Assembly (NCBI GenBank): GCA_003344405.1
Contig: NOWV01000009.1
Location: 868,001-932,000, forward strand
Direction of reading: 5' to 3'
Length of the DNA stretch: 64,000 nucleotides
Source: Trichoplax sp. H2
Lineage: Eukaryota > Placozoa > Uniplacotomia > Trichoplacea
Shown: positions 50,401 through 63,444 of the stretch, one piece after another
Layout of the letters: each line of letters begins with the position of its first letter
How positions within the stretch are numbered: position 1 is the first letter of the stretch
Notes under the pieces: model-generated
Seen by the model: the letters and a program-made list of their open reading frames with translations, nothing else
The model's database searches: none
Told to the model about the DNA's origin: nothing
Position numbers and translations under genes: made by a program

Positions 50401-51248
50401 TAAGGAAAAAGAAAGTCGCAAACTAACTGAAGACGATATTGAAAGAATTCGAGATAGGGTGTGATCTGAACTTAGTAGATCAATAATTCATATAAGTTTT
50501 TATTGATATAGATGTATTGAATTCATTTATTGATTGGATAGGATCAAAAAATTTTAGAGATCCGCCAACATCGGCTGAAAACGAAAGAGCTTGATGAAAT
50601 AGAAAAAATTAAAAGATTGAATAAGATTAAAAGCCAGGTAAATAGCTGCTAACTTAAAAGATCATTACTCATTTATTCTAATTACACCCATCTTTCATTT
50701 TTCATATGACTACTGGATGAGACAGGTCAGCTGCGTTTTATTTCTAATTGTGGCAAATTTATCACTATTGTTTTGATTTTGAAATTTGCTAATAAAAACT
50801 TTAGATCAAATTGTGAAACTTTATAATCATGTGGCCATAGCAATAAATGCATATTTAAGATATATAATAGTAGGACAATGACAATATTATAAAACTGAAT
50901 TAGTATTTATAAAGATCCATCACTTAACTGAGAATCTGAGGATAACAAGTTGACTTTATGACCTGAAATTATCCTAACATTACTTTCTTATTTTGACGTA
51001 TTCTTAGGTCGACGTCCACGCAACTAGAGACCCGAAGCGACTCTTTAAGCTAACGAGTGCTTTGCATCACCGATTGGTCGATAAAGAAGTTCATACTACC
51101 GGAGGAAATCAAGCAATACCACATAGGTACTGATTCAGTGATCTTGAATTCACAAATGTTTTTTATTATGGTATAGCTAATTAAAAATTTCGCCAAAAAT
51201 TAATCTTCTATTAGAGCTATTCCTTCTTGGCGTAGTGGAATTAACTGA
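47192..51248 (+). CDS. CCDC112: CCDC112 coiled-coil protein (centriolar satellite)
   Basis: Coiled-coil protein of the centriolar satellites in vertebrates. Fourteen exons join in frame to 485 codons including stop: 47192-47212 (or its copy 47352-47372), 47782-47882, 48006-48127, 48261-48350, 48520-48595, 48968-49142, 49254-49340, 49621-49770, 49838-49978, 50108-50203, 50312-50458, 50542-50637, 51008-51126 and 51215-51248. Human CCDC112 is of similar size. Family landmarks: IEKLRESMEEIENAINNFK, KIDSWAKG, the signature KFLVRNGGHRGGWDEYDH, HHEQWYSEYAKLLE, long Lys/Glu heptads in exons 8-12, TRDPKRLFK and the C-terminal AIPSWRSGIN. The start MADDEDL is chosen because it sits before a GT donor in phase 0 with the next exon. 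Its exon is duplicated. CCDC148 is a distant alternative but fits less well. Head to head with RABL2, convergent with HAUS6. Confidence 0.92.
47520..47600. repeat. Pentamer array in CCDC112 intron 1
   Basis: CAGTA units at 47525-47540 and 47573-47596 in the first intron. Confidence 0.75.
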
Positions 51249-53341
51249 CGAAAAAAATATTATGAATAATTAACTCGTCTAGAACATCCCCCATTCTATT
51301 CTTGTACTATTTTACAATATTTGGCTGTATTTCAAATTATCACATCTATTCTATAGCATAACAACTCAATCTTTAAATTTTATCATACAGTGTAAGAATC
51401 TAAAGGCTTCATAAAGATGTCTTGCAATCAACAATAGTTTCTATAGACCTGTTCCAATAAGATTCTACAACTACTAAATTAAATTTTTTATTACTTCTTG
51501 TAGTGAATAAATGAAACATTAAGCCATAATTTATGATTAAAATTCTACAATGTTTAACCTACCGAGAAAATAAAGCTAACACACCGTTCCTATTCAAAAA
51601 TGCTATCATTTTATTTTTCATCTAAAATCGACGTTTGATCGGTACGGAATAAGTCTACACTATTCATATAAATTAGTCTTTTCTTGTGGAGTTTAAAATG
51701 ATGTTGTTTATCTTCTCATACTATGAAGGAGATAGTTAGTGGCGAGATGCCGTGGCAAAGGACCATCAAAACGATAGCAAATTTTTGATATTTATATTCG
51801 AGAGCCAAACACTTAGCTACTGTACTATCTGAGTCAATATTCTGTTCACAATTGTATATTTTTGGATACCGCAGCTTACATTTTACTATTAGTGACGTTA
51901 TTCAGCTCAATTAAGTAAAAGGCTAGTGATAAGATCATACCATGTTATACGATTTTCTACCAAATACCAGGAAACGACTTAATCGTGGGCATGAGAATTA
52001 AAGCTTTTGATTTAATTTTGAGTTCTATAAGGTACTACCTGAATCTAATTCACTGACTGTGAAAGGTACTGTAACTACGGTAGAAGTATTCGATCTTCTG
52101 TAAAAATATCAAAATACGATTCTATATCTTGCAGCTTTTTATCAGCCTACAGGTTGATAAATTCATTTATTGATGTCCTTAGTAGGAAATATTTTAATTT
52201 AGTATATATACTGTTATTACAGGCATTAGTTTCAGTTGTTTATTTTAACAGATTAACGAAATGGAATACGTTACAAGCTTACTGTATAATCTGACTATAG
52301 AGTTTCTGACAATACAAATAAGGATTACGACTCATGATCAGACTGAATTGAGTCGTTACAATTGATCTTAATTCTTCATTCTACTTAGAAAGATGACTGA
52401 CTTCTTCGTAAATGATTTAGTATCTTATTAATTAAATTAATCCCTTCTGTTTACTTTACTTTTATTGGCATTGTTCATCAATACCAATTATCTGCTTTAT
52501 GTACGTAAGATGATATGAGTTTATTAATATGGAAATATGGATGTAAGATTGGTTACATCAGAAGGATACTACATTTGTTTACCTTCAGTTGCAAAGCAAG
52601 AATATCGGAGCTATTCTTAAAATAACGTATATAATTTTATTTTCAAAAAAAGTCAATGGGTGGTAAATTTGCTACTACGTACAGAATTATATATAATTTA
52701 CCGCCATGATAGTACCATATTAAAGATGTAACACCAAATCATAACTCAAAAAAATCAGTCATGTAAGCTAGTTTGACATTTAAAGCGGCGTAACTTGCTT
52801 CCTAAATGGTAGTCTTTATACGATATGATTTTCTGGAGTGTTTATATGAAACAGTTGTTGATGCATTTGAAGCATAAACGATACGGTGCGATACAAATTT
52901 GTACTATGGTAGCTTACAGTCAAAATTAATAATAAATATATAATACAGTAGATTTATTAAAAGTTGCATATCATTGGTATTCCACGTCTAATAAATGTCG
53001 TGATAAACACCGGTTCTAATAAATAATTTACATCTTTGCTTGGTAATATATTTGTATGTTTGAGAGATTAAGAGTATTAAAATGCAATTGCAAGTAGTAT
53101 AAGTGAAACAAAAGCTCCTTATGAATAATTATATTGCATAAAATCTTAGGGTATTCATTGGTCCAGTAGAGTTTTGCTAAGGTGTTTCTGAAGTTAGAGA
53201 TAATTAGTACCGTAATTAAGCTGTAGTGACGTTCAAAGCTAAGATAAAGCTATATGATAATTAGGTATTTAAATTAAATCCTATAATAGTACAGTACCGA
53301 GACAAAAATTCCTAAATGAGCACGGTTCAGCGTCGTTAGCA
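51249..53341. other. Convergent intergenic region between CCDC112 and HAUS6
   Basis: About 2.1 kb between two 3' ends, presumably UTRs and terminators. AT-rich, with no ORF worth noting and almost no pentamer repeat (one pair near 53290). Confidence 0.6.
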
Positions 53342-56300
53342 TCAATGTAGTTTTCCATCTGAAAGCAGCCAGTTATCTGAAAGATAAGTATAAAGTTAAA
53401 AACTGAACTGAATTATTAAAAGGTAAAAAATAAACTCTCGTTATATTACCTTCCTGTTCATTCATTGCTACATCATCAAGTTTGAGGTCAAACTTCGGAA
53501 AGGCCGAATCTCCCTTTTTAATATCTGCTAAACGACTACCAAATACGTTAGCAGGTTTCCTTGCTGAAACCTCTGGTATTTCGATCAATTCAGGTAAGCC
53601 GGGAGAACCACATTCACTTCCACTATAAATATCGCTGTTTGATAAATTTATATCAAATGAGATAATATCTCCTGTAGTATAATGCTCTTTACTCAGCTCA
53701 ATTCCAGTATTTTGTTTTGCATCATCAAGGTCTGATGGAGTAATTTTATCCAAATATTCAATATGAAGATCATCGAAATTATTTTCTTCATCTACTTCTC
53801 TTTGCAGGTCCTTATACTCATTACTTATATCGGATTCTGCTGGTCTGTAGTCTTTTGTGTCATATTGGTCTTCATCGCAATCAAGCTCGCTTTCATTGTC
53901 TTTTTCCTCAGCTGCATAGTTATCTTTAATAACGGAAAGTTCATCCGAAGAATTGGAAGATGAATAAGTATTGAGGTCGCGTAATGCGGCTTGGATCGCT
54001 TGCGAAACTTCTACGTCGATCTCACTCTTACCGGTTGACTTTATATTGTTTATATTGTCGTTATTTTCGTCATGTTTGTCTAAAGAATTGGAAGGCTGAA
54101 GTGGTGATTCAATGATGTGATCATTATCACTTGAGTTATTCGATAAGGAAGTAATTTGGCTATCTAAATAGTCCGCATTGGCAACTATCTCACTCGTGGT
54201 TTCTGCCTTATTAACTCTGAACTTCCTTAGTTGTTCACTTAAATTATTCCAATTTTCAGAGCTTAGCATAGGATTGTCAGTATTTTCGCTTGTTGCATTA
54301 GATTCTAATAGCGTTAAAAATGATATACGACCTTGTGCACCATCGTCGGATGGGTTGGTTTTGCTGTGATCAGCAGAAATCACCGTCTTATCTTCTTTAA
54401 GGTCATATAAATTGCCATCACCTGTTTCTGTTAATAATAGGGTTGAGAAGATTAAACAGAAAAAAAAGCTATTAATAAAATCTGGACTTTAATGATGGTA
54501 TACGCAATAAAAGTATAAGCAGCTGTGAAAAAAATAAATCGAATACCTTCAGTCCTCTTTTCGGTCTTCGCAGTCTTATTTCAGAAGATAGGATACGATA
54601 CTTAGTTGATATTACTTTAAAGTTAGACAAGAAATTTGTCATTAAAACATTTAATTACCTTGAGTTTAAGGCCAAGTGATCTTTCTAGGCTCGGAGTCGT
54701 AACAAGTTTGTCATCCGTTACAGTAGATACTATCTAAAGGTCGTTTATAGACTCAGTTCTGTTACATACTTTAGTATATTACGTCATTATTAGTTCTTGA
54801 AACCTGAATTACCTTCGAAGCTAGGTCATCATAGGTTTCCAATGTATTAGGTTTATTACTATGAGAATTTTTCGTCTTCTTAATCTGCTAAAATATTATG
54901 ATAAATTAAAATTTAGCAGCTTAGATATTTGTTTACATATAATTATATTATCAATAAATTTCGGACTATATTAAATCGTCTACCTTGGGAATTCCGCTTT
55001 TACCATTATTAGGATGCAGAATATTTGTTTTATTGCTACTTTTGGGGTTATTTCTATCTACTGTTTCAAAAAGTAAGCTTTCTATCATGATTTTATTTAC
55101 TATTTGCTATTATGATAAGAATTAGAAACTATATCTTGTTCATGTGGATGTAACATATACCTTTGTTATCAATAGAGTAGTTCGAATTTTTCGTAGCTGT
55201 GTTCTTTTCTTCAATAATAGGTATGTCTTTCTTCGTGTTTGCTATATCAAATTTTATGAATGTTCTAAATTGATTTGATTGGTAATATAGGCACTTATGT
55301 GTTTAGGTGTGTAACATACAGAGTGATTAGAATTTTCGCTCACAGTCATGAAGTGACTTAATTATATTGACGATGTTAACCTTACCATTATGATCAGCCT
55401 TCATCTTGTGACTCAAAGTTCGAATAACGTACGGAGTCGACTCTAAGATTTTATAATAAGATGGTATTTTGGATTCAATGTTGAAATGGTACGATCAGAT
55501 ACTCGAATGGTATGTTACCTTGTTCTTTTGCGGCATGAATCTTGGCTAAAGGTTTGGCTTGTGAATTAGAGAACGATACAGCAGGCGATGGAGGAATCAA
55601 GCCTAAGGTCATCTGTAAAATGTAAGCACTTACTTTAGTGATGATGTCTTAGCTATAAATTTCGTCTATGGTTGAAAGTTATGTCTAACATTAGTTTTTT
55701 TTGGTGTAATGTAATTTCCAGGGACTCTACCAACATCGGCTTCATTGCTAGTAATGCGGGAGCCAGCTACATTTATCGAAGTTTTAACTTCAGGTATGAC
55801 ACTAGAAGTCAGTAGGGATCTATTGCGTATATATAATTCAAAATTTGGAGTTGTTTACCTTATTTGCTGATACTGAATAAGTTGATTAGTTTGTAGTATA
55901 AAACTATTATACTGCAGAGGTATCATAATGAAGATTGTACGCACCTTAGTTCTTTGCTATTTCTTAAAATTTGCTGATGTCTATGATTGAGGTTCATAGC
56001 AATCTTCGAAAGTTTTTCCAGATCAGGGAATTTTTCTAATTGATTAAAATCAGATTTAGCTATAGTACCTTAAAGATTAAGCATAAGCAGGATAACGCAA
56101 TTGCAGAAACTACAGTATACCCTGTGATAGGTCTTCCTTCAGAAAATGAAGCGATAAATTCCAGAGGTACACCAAACTAATCATCAAATATTAACGATCA
56201 GGTGCGGGATTCATTATCAGTATAGTGTTTCTTTAATAATGAGGTATGTATGCAATAATTCCTTAGCATTGAATATGATCACCTAAGAAGGTTGACTTTG

Positions 56301-59300
56301 CCACCTTCCAAAGTATTTCCGGTGTCGCTCTGTTAAATATGTGAAATGTGACGATTAAAGTGGTGTAGCTTATTAACTGAAGGTAAGTAACTTAAATCAA
56401 CCGCAAATAATTTAACGTCAAATGAAAAAATCTTCTCTTACGGATTGAATATCCTTCCTATATTTTCGCAAAAGCATATCCGGAATCTACGTAGATGTTT
56501 ATATATGTCCTCAATTACGAGAATAATACAAGTTAACGAGTACATTGTATAATAACTATTAGGGTATTTTATAATTTACTTTTAGGGGGATGTCATTCCC
56601 ATTTAATTCCTTTTGTCGCAAGTTTCCTTCTACTGCAGCGTTGACAACCTCACGCTGTTATAATGATAAAGGACCTAATCAAATTAGCTGAAAAAATTAC
56701 GGTATTACTTCTGTAGACGAACCTGAGATTGTAGACCAGAATAGAAATTATTCATGCGAGTCCATAAATCTCTAACCTTTAGGTTAAATATGAATATATA
56801 TATATTTAATTCCAAAACCAGAGCCGAGATGGGTATAAGGAGATCGCATAGTGAATTTATAATCAGGAATAGCAAGAGAATGTGACCTTATGTAAACTTT
56901 CAGTACGCAATATTGCAGTGGTATCTTGGTCATATTTACGATTTTCATGAAATGGGCTACTGGATTTCCTAATTACGAGTTTATTAAACGGGGCAATTAA
57001 ATTATTATATGAAGTATCTTAAGCGTCCTAGTACAGACCCTTTTTTATTCTTGATAAGCGAGTTAATTGCACTAATTTCTTTTTCTATTTCACGGATAGT
57101 TTTATTAGTTTTGCGATATTTTTTAGTCAAGGTCCTACCAACATGTAACAGATTTGACAAGTTAGCATTTGGTAAAAAGGTTCGTTTAAAAACATTGTAA
57201 GGAAGGGTGCAAAATGGTCACTTAATCTATCTAGCATAGGATTCGACACTTACAAAGCAAACTCTTTCCATTTATTTTGCACTTCAACCGTTTCCGAACT
57301 TAATTCGCAAAATCTGTAAGTGGTAGGACATTAGTGCCATGCAATAGGCAAGTGAATTTATAATATTTTGTAGGTATTGTATTCAACATGGACATTGTCA
57401 TTTTACATATAAATATATATATATATATATATATATGACATACTTATCTTTATAACGAATCTGCTGAGCAAGTAAGATATTTTTCATGGAATTAGCCAAC
57501 GCAGCTTTTTCAGGGTTAATTTTAGGTAACTGCGGCAATCCGAGAGACTTTCCTGTAAGCAAAGTAAGTAAGTTTGATTTACTGCATATCTTTTCTTTTA
57601 TTGATGGTCTGATTGCATGAGGTTTAATTAAAATAGTAGGATTAATGTGTTGTTTAATAGACATACACATAGTTATAATTTAGCAATTACAATAATTTAT
57701 TCATACCGAATTTGTTAGCCATAAGTTTCCTCATAACCAATAGCGAAAAACGATTTAGGAAAGAGTAAAAGCGATCACCTGACATTATGATCACAAGATT
57801 AGTTAGAGTAACAGTAGATAAGCCACACTTTATATTTATTTATCGAATTATAGCATGCTACTGTATCATAGAAATTAAGAAATTGAATAGGCTTTCATTA
57901 CCACGAAGTCCTAATTGACATTTAATTGATATGGTAGTAGAAATTGATAGCGGATGCTACATACTCCATATTTCTACCATATATCATACCTGTCGGATTT
58001 AGTAATGCAGATGCCATAATACGAGGAAGATTAGCATTGGGTTCTTTCTATATATGAAATTAAAAATAATCTTATTATTAGAATACAATCTTGTAGAAGT
58101 TTATGAAAACGGTTTGTTACAGCTTAAATTCTTAAGCATTTAAAGCAAGAGCGATGGTGGACGTGTTATTATTTAAATTCTGAAACATTTAAAGCAAGAG
58201 CCATGGTGGACCTGTTATTAGGATGTTATCAGCAAACGTTGGGATAAAGTTATGCACTCTTTTTAAATTGTAAATTTGTGACACGCTGCTCAAACTGTAG
58301 GGACGATGTAGCAATCCTATATTTCATTACGTTATGTGACGTGATGAGTAAAATGAATCAACGTGGAAATACAGCTTGAAAATTTTTCTATCAAGAAAAG
58401 AACCAGTGACTATCGTAAACATTGTTAAAACAACATGTACTCGTATCACGTCGATGCAAGACATTATACTTCTGTTTAAGTCATTGAAGTTTGTGTTGCT
58501 TGTAAGCTTGCTAAATATTACCTCAGCAATTTCAGATAAAAGTCGAACGCAAGTTTTTCGAAATTGCTGTTCTCGCTGTTTATCTATTACAGGCCAGCAG
58601 TCCCTAATGTAATAATGCAATGGAGTGGATACCAAATGTTCAAAATATTACTGAAAGCAAGAATTTACTATACAGCTCTATTTTTTTAATTTCGCTTACG
58701 TAATACCTGAAAGCAATTTCAGTCATAGCATGATCATAATTTTCGAACAAGAAATATAGGACGACTTCCATGGCTTTTTTGTTGGGTAGAGCAAACATAT
58801 CCCTAAAATGATGTCAGTACATAAGAATATGAAGGTTAATTTATTTGTTGGACAGTGATCATATACTCTCCTACATGTACGAGTAGTTGTAGTTTTGATT
58901 TCTTCACTCTAGACAGTGATTGCAATTTGTTATCAAGTCTAAACGTGGCGATGATGAAGCCTTTATAATTCGTATAGTCATTACGCTAATCCATTGCAAT
59001 GATTATGTCAGTATGTAAGGATAAATTCTAGACTGTACAAGTGGAAGCATATAAAGGCTTACAATAAGACGACTATAGTCTACAATACGTCAGATGGATC
59101 AGAGTAGCAATAAGCTATGTATCATGATGAATCGTCTGGGAACGAGTATGATGGACTACGTTGCTCCAGTCTACAGTAGGTAAAGCAACTACAGTAGTTA
59201 TCAATACAGTTTATTCTATAAAATGATGAACTTGGATCATACTTATTGAATGGTGTTTTATACTTGAGCTCCATTTGACTTGGTTGAAAACCGATTAGTA

Positions 59301-59358
59301 ATAGATTTTCATAAAATATCTGCCTAATTTCTAATGGATCGTAGCGCTTTGAATCCAT
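53342..59358 (-). CDS. HAUS6: Augmin complex subunit HAUS6
   Basis: HAUS6 is the augmin subunit that recruits gamma-tubulin to spindle microtubules. The start exon 59243-59358 (MDSKRYDPLEIR...NLLLIGFQPS) joins in phase to about 58705-58802 (KDMFALPNKKAMEVVLYFLFEN). Then come 58522-58603 (RDCWPVIDKQREQQFRK...EIAE), about 57991-58050 (LPRIMASALLNPTG), about 57715-57780 (RFYSFLNRFSLLVMRK) and about 57454-57551 (KINPEKAALANSMKNILLAQQ). Further left are coiled-coil exons near 57300, 57100, 56640 and 56000, then IPPSPAVSFS near 55600. The N-terminal half matches the HAUS6 domain order. The large exon 53453-54383 or beyond encodes an acidic, Ser/Asn-rich disordered tail with little similarity, as in HAUS6 C-termini. 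A last exon DNWLLSDGKLH with stop at 53342-53344 is inferred. Several exons between 54400 and 57200 are approximate. Confidence 0.85.
57413..57436. repeat. (AT)n microsatellite
   Basis: About twelve dinucleotides in a HAUS6 intron just after a splice donor. Confidence 0.88.
58124..58220. repeat. Tandem 48-bp repeat, two units
   Basis: Units 58124-58171 and 58172-58220 share TTAAATTCT, CATTTAAAGCAAGAG and ATGGTGGAC with a few mismatches. The repeat lies in the HAUS6 intron between the EIAE and LPRIMASALL exons. Confidence 0.8.
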
Positions 59359-59639
59359 TGGTAAGCCAATTTAGGATATCGCGAGAGGTCTTGGCATCAA
59401 AAATGAACTAATTTAACAGATCAATCTTGTAATTTGCAAGTATGTCCAGAGTGTATACGATAGACTGGACGTCTACTAAGCTGTACAAGTAGATTTAATT
59501 CGAATGACTACTTGAAGAACTGATTTATCCAGCAATAAACTGCTCAGCTAGTCAAAGTAGAATGGATCCACTTTCAAGGCAGACACGATAGCTTCAATAT
59601 TCCACTGGTGTACTGTAGCGTAGAGTGCTCTTTCCGTAG

Positions 59640-60010
59640 TGAGTGCACTGTACAGTAGTAGGGTACAATAATACTGTACACTGTACATTGTACACTAAGG
59701 AGGTGGTTGGAACTTGTACCGTATCGGGTACGGTACACTCTCAATACGGCACGGTACGGTACAGTGCTGTCCTGGTTGTTGACACCAAGTACTGTACTGT
59801 ACACTGTACACTGTACAGTACAGTCATCTAGTGATGATTGCGTAATCCACTGTACTGTAGCATCAGTTTACACAGTAGTATTTATTACATACTGATCAGC
59901 CCGCCAAATTTTGAAATTTACAGTACTGTACAGTACAGTACAGTACAGTACAGTACTGTACTACTAATGTACTGTACACTGTACAGTACTGTACTGTACT
60001 GTACAGTACA
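59640..60010. repeat. CAGTA/TACTG pentamer array upstream of HAUS6
   Basis: Starts about 280 bases upstream of the HAUS6 start codon. The densest part is 59922-60010. Includes diverged units (GTACCGTATCGGGTACGG near 59715). ORFs across it on both strands are repeat-derived. Confidence 0.86.
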
Positions 60011-60859
60011 TTGCGTCAACTGTCAAGAAGACAACGAACTACTTGTCTGTACTACCGTCTGACTGTAAGTCTATAATAAATCAACTAGCCCATAGCCAAT
60101 GACTAGCAGTAGGACGCGGATTGACCCAACCGCTCAGTGTCGCTTTGGAGCTGAGCCTAAGCTCTTCATACCTACTGTACTGTGTTCCTGTATGCACGAA
60201 CACCTGCTAGGCATCCGTAAATATAACTTACTGTATAGGATATACTGGCACAGCAGTACTGTTACTGTACTGTATATTGCCATTGGCTCGTTGCTATGCA
60301 GTAATTTATGATGATTGATTGGCGACATGAGATTAATAATTTGGAAAAGTTAGACTAGAAGAATGCATGCATTCAGACATTCACTATGCTGTAGACCTCT
60401 ATGGTACAATCCTACATCGACATCTGAATGTGTAATTTGACTGACAAGAGGAAGCGATTGAGATACTGTTTTAACAGTGCTGTATTTCAATCATTTTGTG
60501 ATGACTTAAAATAGCGATTGCAATCACTGTAAATGCAGATGTTAAAGAAGGAAAGAAGTAGTTGGTAACATGAGTAATTTAGTGCTGTTCGAGATGCTCT
60601 ATCGCAGCTTAATTAGCACGGTACAATTGCACAACACTTGAAAAGAATCGTAAAATGGTAATGGTAGGTCTGCATAGCTTTAGCACCCACCTTGAACGAC
60701 CGGCCTTTTACCGTCGCTGACCCTTTTTCACTGTCAGTACTGTACTGACTAACTACTAGACTACACCTAGATGGAAAACAGATGTCGTAGGCTGTAGTAT
60801 CACTTGTAGTATAATACCAAGAAAGAATACGACATCTATTTTACACATTTTTAGCTGAC

Positions 60860-60895
60860 GTGTGCAAAAAAGATGTCCGACATCTTTTTTCACAC
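60860..60895. repeat. Near-perfect palindrome with 17-bp arms
   Basis: GTGTGCAAAAAAGATGTC is followed immediately by GACATCTTTTTTCACAC after one base overlap; one base is missing in the right arm. Related GACATCTATTTTACACA lies just upstream at about 60831. Confidence 0.75.
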
Positions 60896-61782
60896 ATTTG
60901 TAATCTGATGCTGGAAGACATTGATTTAGGGGTGCGATAGGATAAAAAATCTCATCTTTTACACTTAACAGGGCGTAGCAATGAAAAATGAATTCACCCC
61001 TCCAACATTCAATAAAATAATGTAGCTCCATTAACAAGAATATTTTGCATAGCACCGACAAGACTGTCCGGCAACCACGTAGTTTACTGTGCTAGACTGG
61101 ACTAGGCATTTCCCGAGCTCAACTTATGAAGGAGAAGATCAACTACTCTTTGTCCTTACAGTCAACTAAAGAGTAATGCGTAGTAAAATATCAAAGGGTA
61201 TCAACTGTATCCAAATACAACACTTCAGCTTCATTGCATTGATGGATCTTAGCATGTAAATCTGGTATCCATTTTAGTTATAGTCACAACAGTCCTCTTC
61301 ATGAGGAGATGATTAATTAATTATACGTACAGTTTGTTTTAGCAACTCCATCAAAATGATTGAATCGTATCTTTACCCTATTTGTTGCACGTAATTACTA
61401 GACCTCTGCAAAGTAAAGTATCTTTATTCCTATCCCATTTAGTCCTGAATAGGATTGACTATTAATGTATGGCATATAGATATATAAAGAAAAGGAATAC
61501 GGTCTATAGTATATACAGTACAGTCTACAAGTGTGTAGATAGGTTACTTTTACTTTGTGCGGTACAACATGTCAATACTGTACAATTACATAATTATGCA
61601 CATCGTATATCACGCTCAGTTTATTAGCTCATAATATCGTTGTTGCAGTGATCAGGCAAAGCTGAAAAGGAAAATTATCCTATACTTGTACAGTGTACAT
61701 AGTATATACTGTATATTTACAAATATAGAGGTCAATAAAACGTGAATTTTTCCAACAATAGCATAATATATAATACAGATGA

Positions 61783-63244
61783 TTAGTTATCCAATTTGTC
61801 TTTTTCATAAAATTTACAAGTTACGACATTTGGTAAGCCCTTCAAGTCTCCATTCCATTCTCTGAAAAAATCATAATACAATTAACCAGAACGGAATGAG
61901 TTCGCACTGGATCACATTTTCAAGTATTCTTATAAAACGAATCAGTATCATTTACAGATTCGTAGGTTTCAAAGCGATTAAAATTAAATTAATTATAAAT
62001 AGAAGCTATCAGAAAAGGATAGCAGTCAGAACGAGGACAATACAGTACCTAAATTTTTTTAAATTTTCCTCCCTCGTTAAATCAGGCGCTTCTATTAGTG
62101 GCAAAGAATTATACATTATGACCAAATAATCACTTTTTACAACTGACTAGTGCAGCAGGCATGACTTTATCAGTCAAAAATGACAGCTTACCAAATCCGC
62201 TGCTGCTGTATTGTTGCCTTTCCTGCTCGAGAATGAGTTTAATATTACCTTCTCGTGAGGCTTTAGAATCTAGCTTTCTGCCTAATTTCTTAAGATTGGC
62301 AATTTCTTCTAGTTCGGTATTAAATCGCTCTAGATACCTATCATAGAGCATACAGCGTTAGTCCTACTTTAGGGAGAAGGACAATAAATGAGCATAAACA
62401 AATAGCTTACAATTCTATTAGCTGGCATAGTTGACTTTTCGTATACACTGTTACATCTGGATCTAATTGTTGCTGAAACCACCGTAGCTTCTTGGCTGGA
62501 GTTGAGCGTAACATTGAATTCAGAAATAATAGATTTATTACCGAGTTTACAGTGATTTCCAATCTAAAATCTATCAGTGCTTCTCGTTGACTTACCATTT
62601 GTGATGACAACATTTGCACGCTCAGCTTTTCCCCTAAGAATAAAATTTTAGTTTTTAAGACGTCATTAAGGCGATCCAAACTGGCATGTTAGAATATCAG
62701 CTCATGTAGATACTGCAATATTTGTGTTAAGTGGATGCAAAATATGAAAAAGAGCGGTAGTTTTATGCACTTTTATAAGCATACTTATTAACTCTCTCGA
62801 CACGATGCACTTCTTTGGTTAATTGAGCAGCTTTACGAGAATAAGGATGCAGTGCTTTTTTCGATTTATTACCGAGTAACTTTATCTTTGGCTATAAAAT
62901 TAACAATAAGTTCATTATTTAAAAATGTACAAATATAGTGTATGATATTTGCATCATAACTTTGAAATAACCGTCTAATAATGCAATTAATTTGTTACTG
63001 CACACTATATATATACATACGACAATATCCATTTATCAAAATATAAATAGTACTGTACATAAATGTATCAAAGTATGCGAATGCTGGAATCAGAAAACAG
63101 CTTCTGCTTTGCAACAGTATGACAATTTCCCTTCCACATTATACTATTTTACCATTGTATAGAGCAGTAGTCAACAACAAGCAAGCGAGTAAGCAAATAT
63201 CAATACATGAATACTGAAATCGGTCACATTCTCGCCCTTACCAT
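61783..63244 (-). CDS. TMA16: Translation machinery-associated protein 16 homologue
   Basis: Small conserved nucleolar protein that binds pre-60S ribosomal particles. Coding exons: 63242-63244 (ATG only), 62785-62891 (PKIKLLGNK...LHPYSRKAAQLTKEVHR), 62596-62680 (LDRLNDVLKTKILFLGEKLS), about 62415-62500 (KLRWFQQQLDPD...QLCQLIE), about 62172-62332 (YLERFNTELEEI...RERQQ-type ILEQERQQY), about 62050-62091 (APDLTREENLKKFR) and 61783-61866 (EWNGDLKGLPN). This matches TMA16 from HPYSRKAAQ to REWxxDLKxLPN in order. About 200 residues, the family size. The start codon is the last three bases of exon 1, spliced to CCA to give Met-Pro as in other TMA16 proteins. An upstream ORF overlaps this ATG. Head to head with MAD2. 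Confidence 0.9.
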
Positions 63245-63444
63245 GATGAAATTTTCAATTGATGGTTAGCTATCCATGATGCAGCTGCAACTGGATCAAT
63301 GCAGCTTCTGAGGTCTGGTCGAGGAGAGAGAAACGGCCGTTGTAGTTTAGGAATATAAGTCTTGGACGGTATGGACAGATGGCGCTGACCGATGTAACGG
63401 CCACAGTATGCATTATGCAGTGTGGTTATAGACCTTAAGCTCAT
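63238..63444 (-). other. Upstream ORF in the TMA16 leader
   Basis: A 68-codon frame starting MSLRSITTLHN that overlaps the TMA16 start codon in another frame. It would end a few codons after the splice junction in the mature mRNA. It may reduce TMA16 translation or encode a short product; similarity unknown. Confidence 0.3.

Larger units (their letters stand above)
59359..61782. other. Intergenic region between HAUS6 5' end and TMA16 3' end
   Basis: About 2.4 kb. It holds a large pentamer array (about 59640-60010) upstream of HAUS6 and a near-perfect palindrome at about 60860-60895. The minus-strand ORF 60756-61061 spans that palindrome, has no family resemblance and is probably not a gene. 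Confidence 0.55.

Noticed and set aside
58205-58330. Extra HAUS6 exon
   Set aside because: An open frame exists, but the EIAE exon continues directly and better into LPRIMASALLNPTG near 58050, and the donor here would be poor.
60756-61061. Minus-strand 101-codon ORF as a gene
   Set aside because: Starts in AT-rich sequence, spans a palindrome, shows no family features and has no splice partners.
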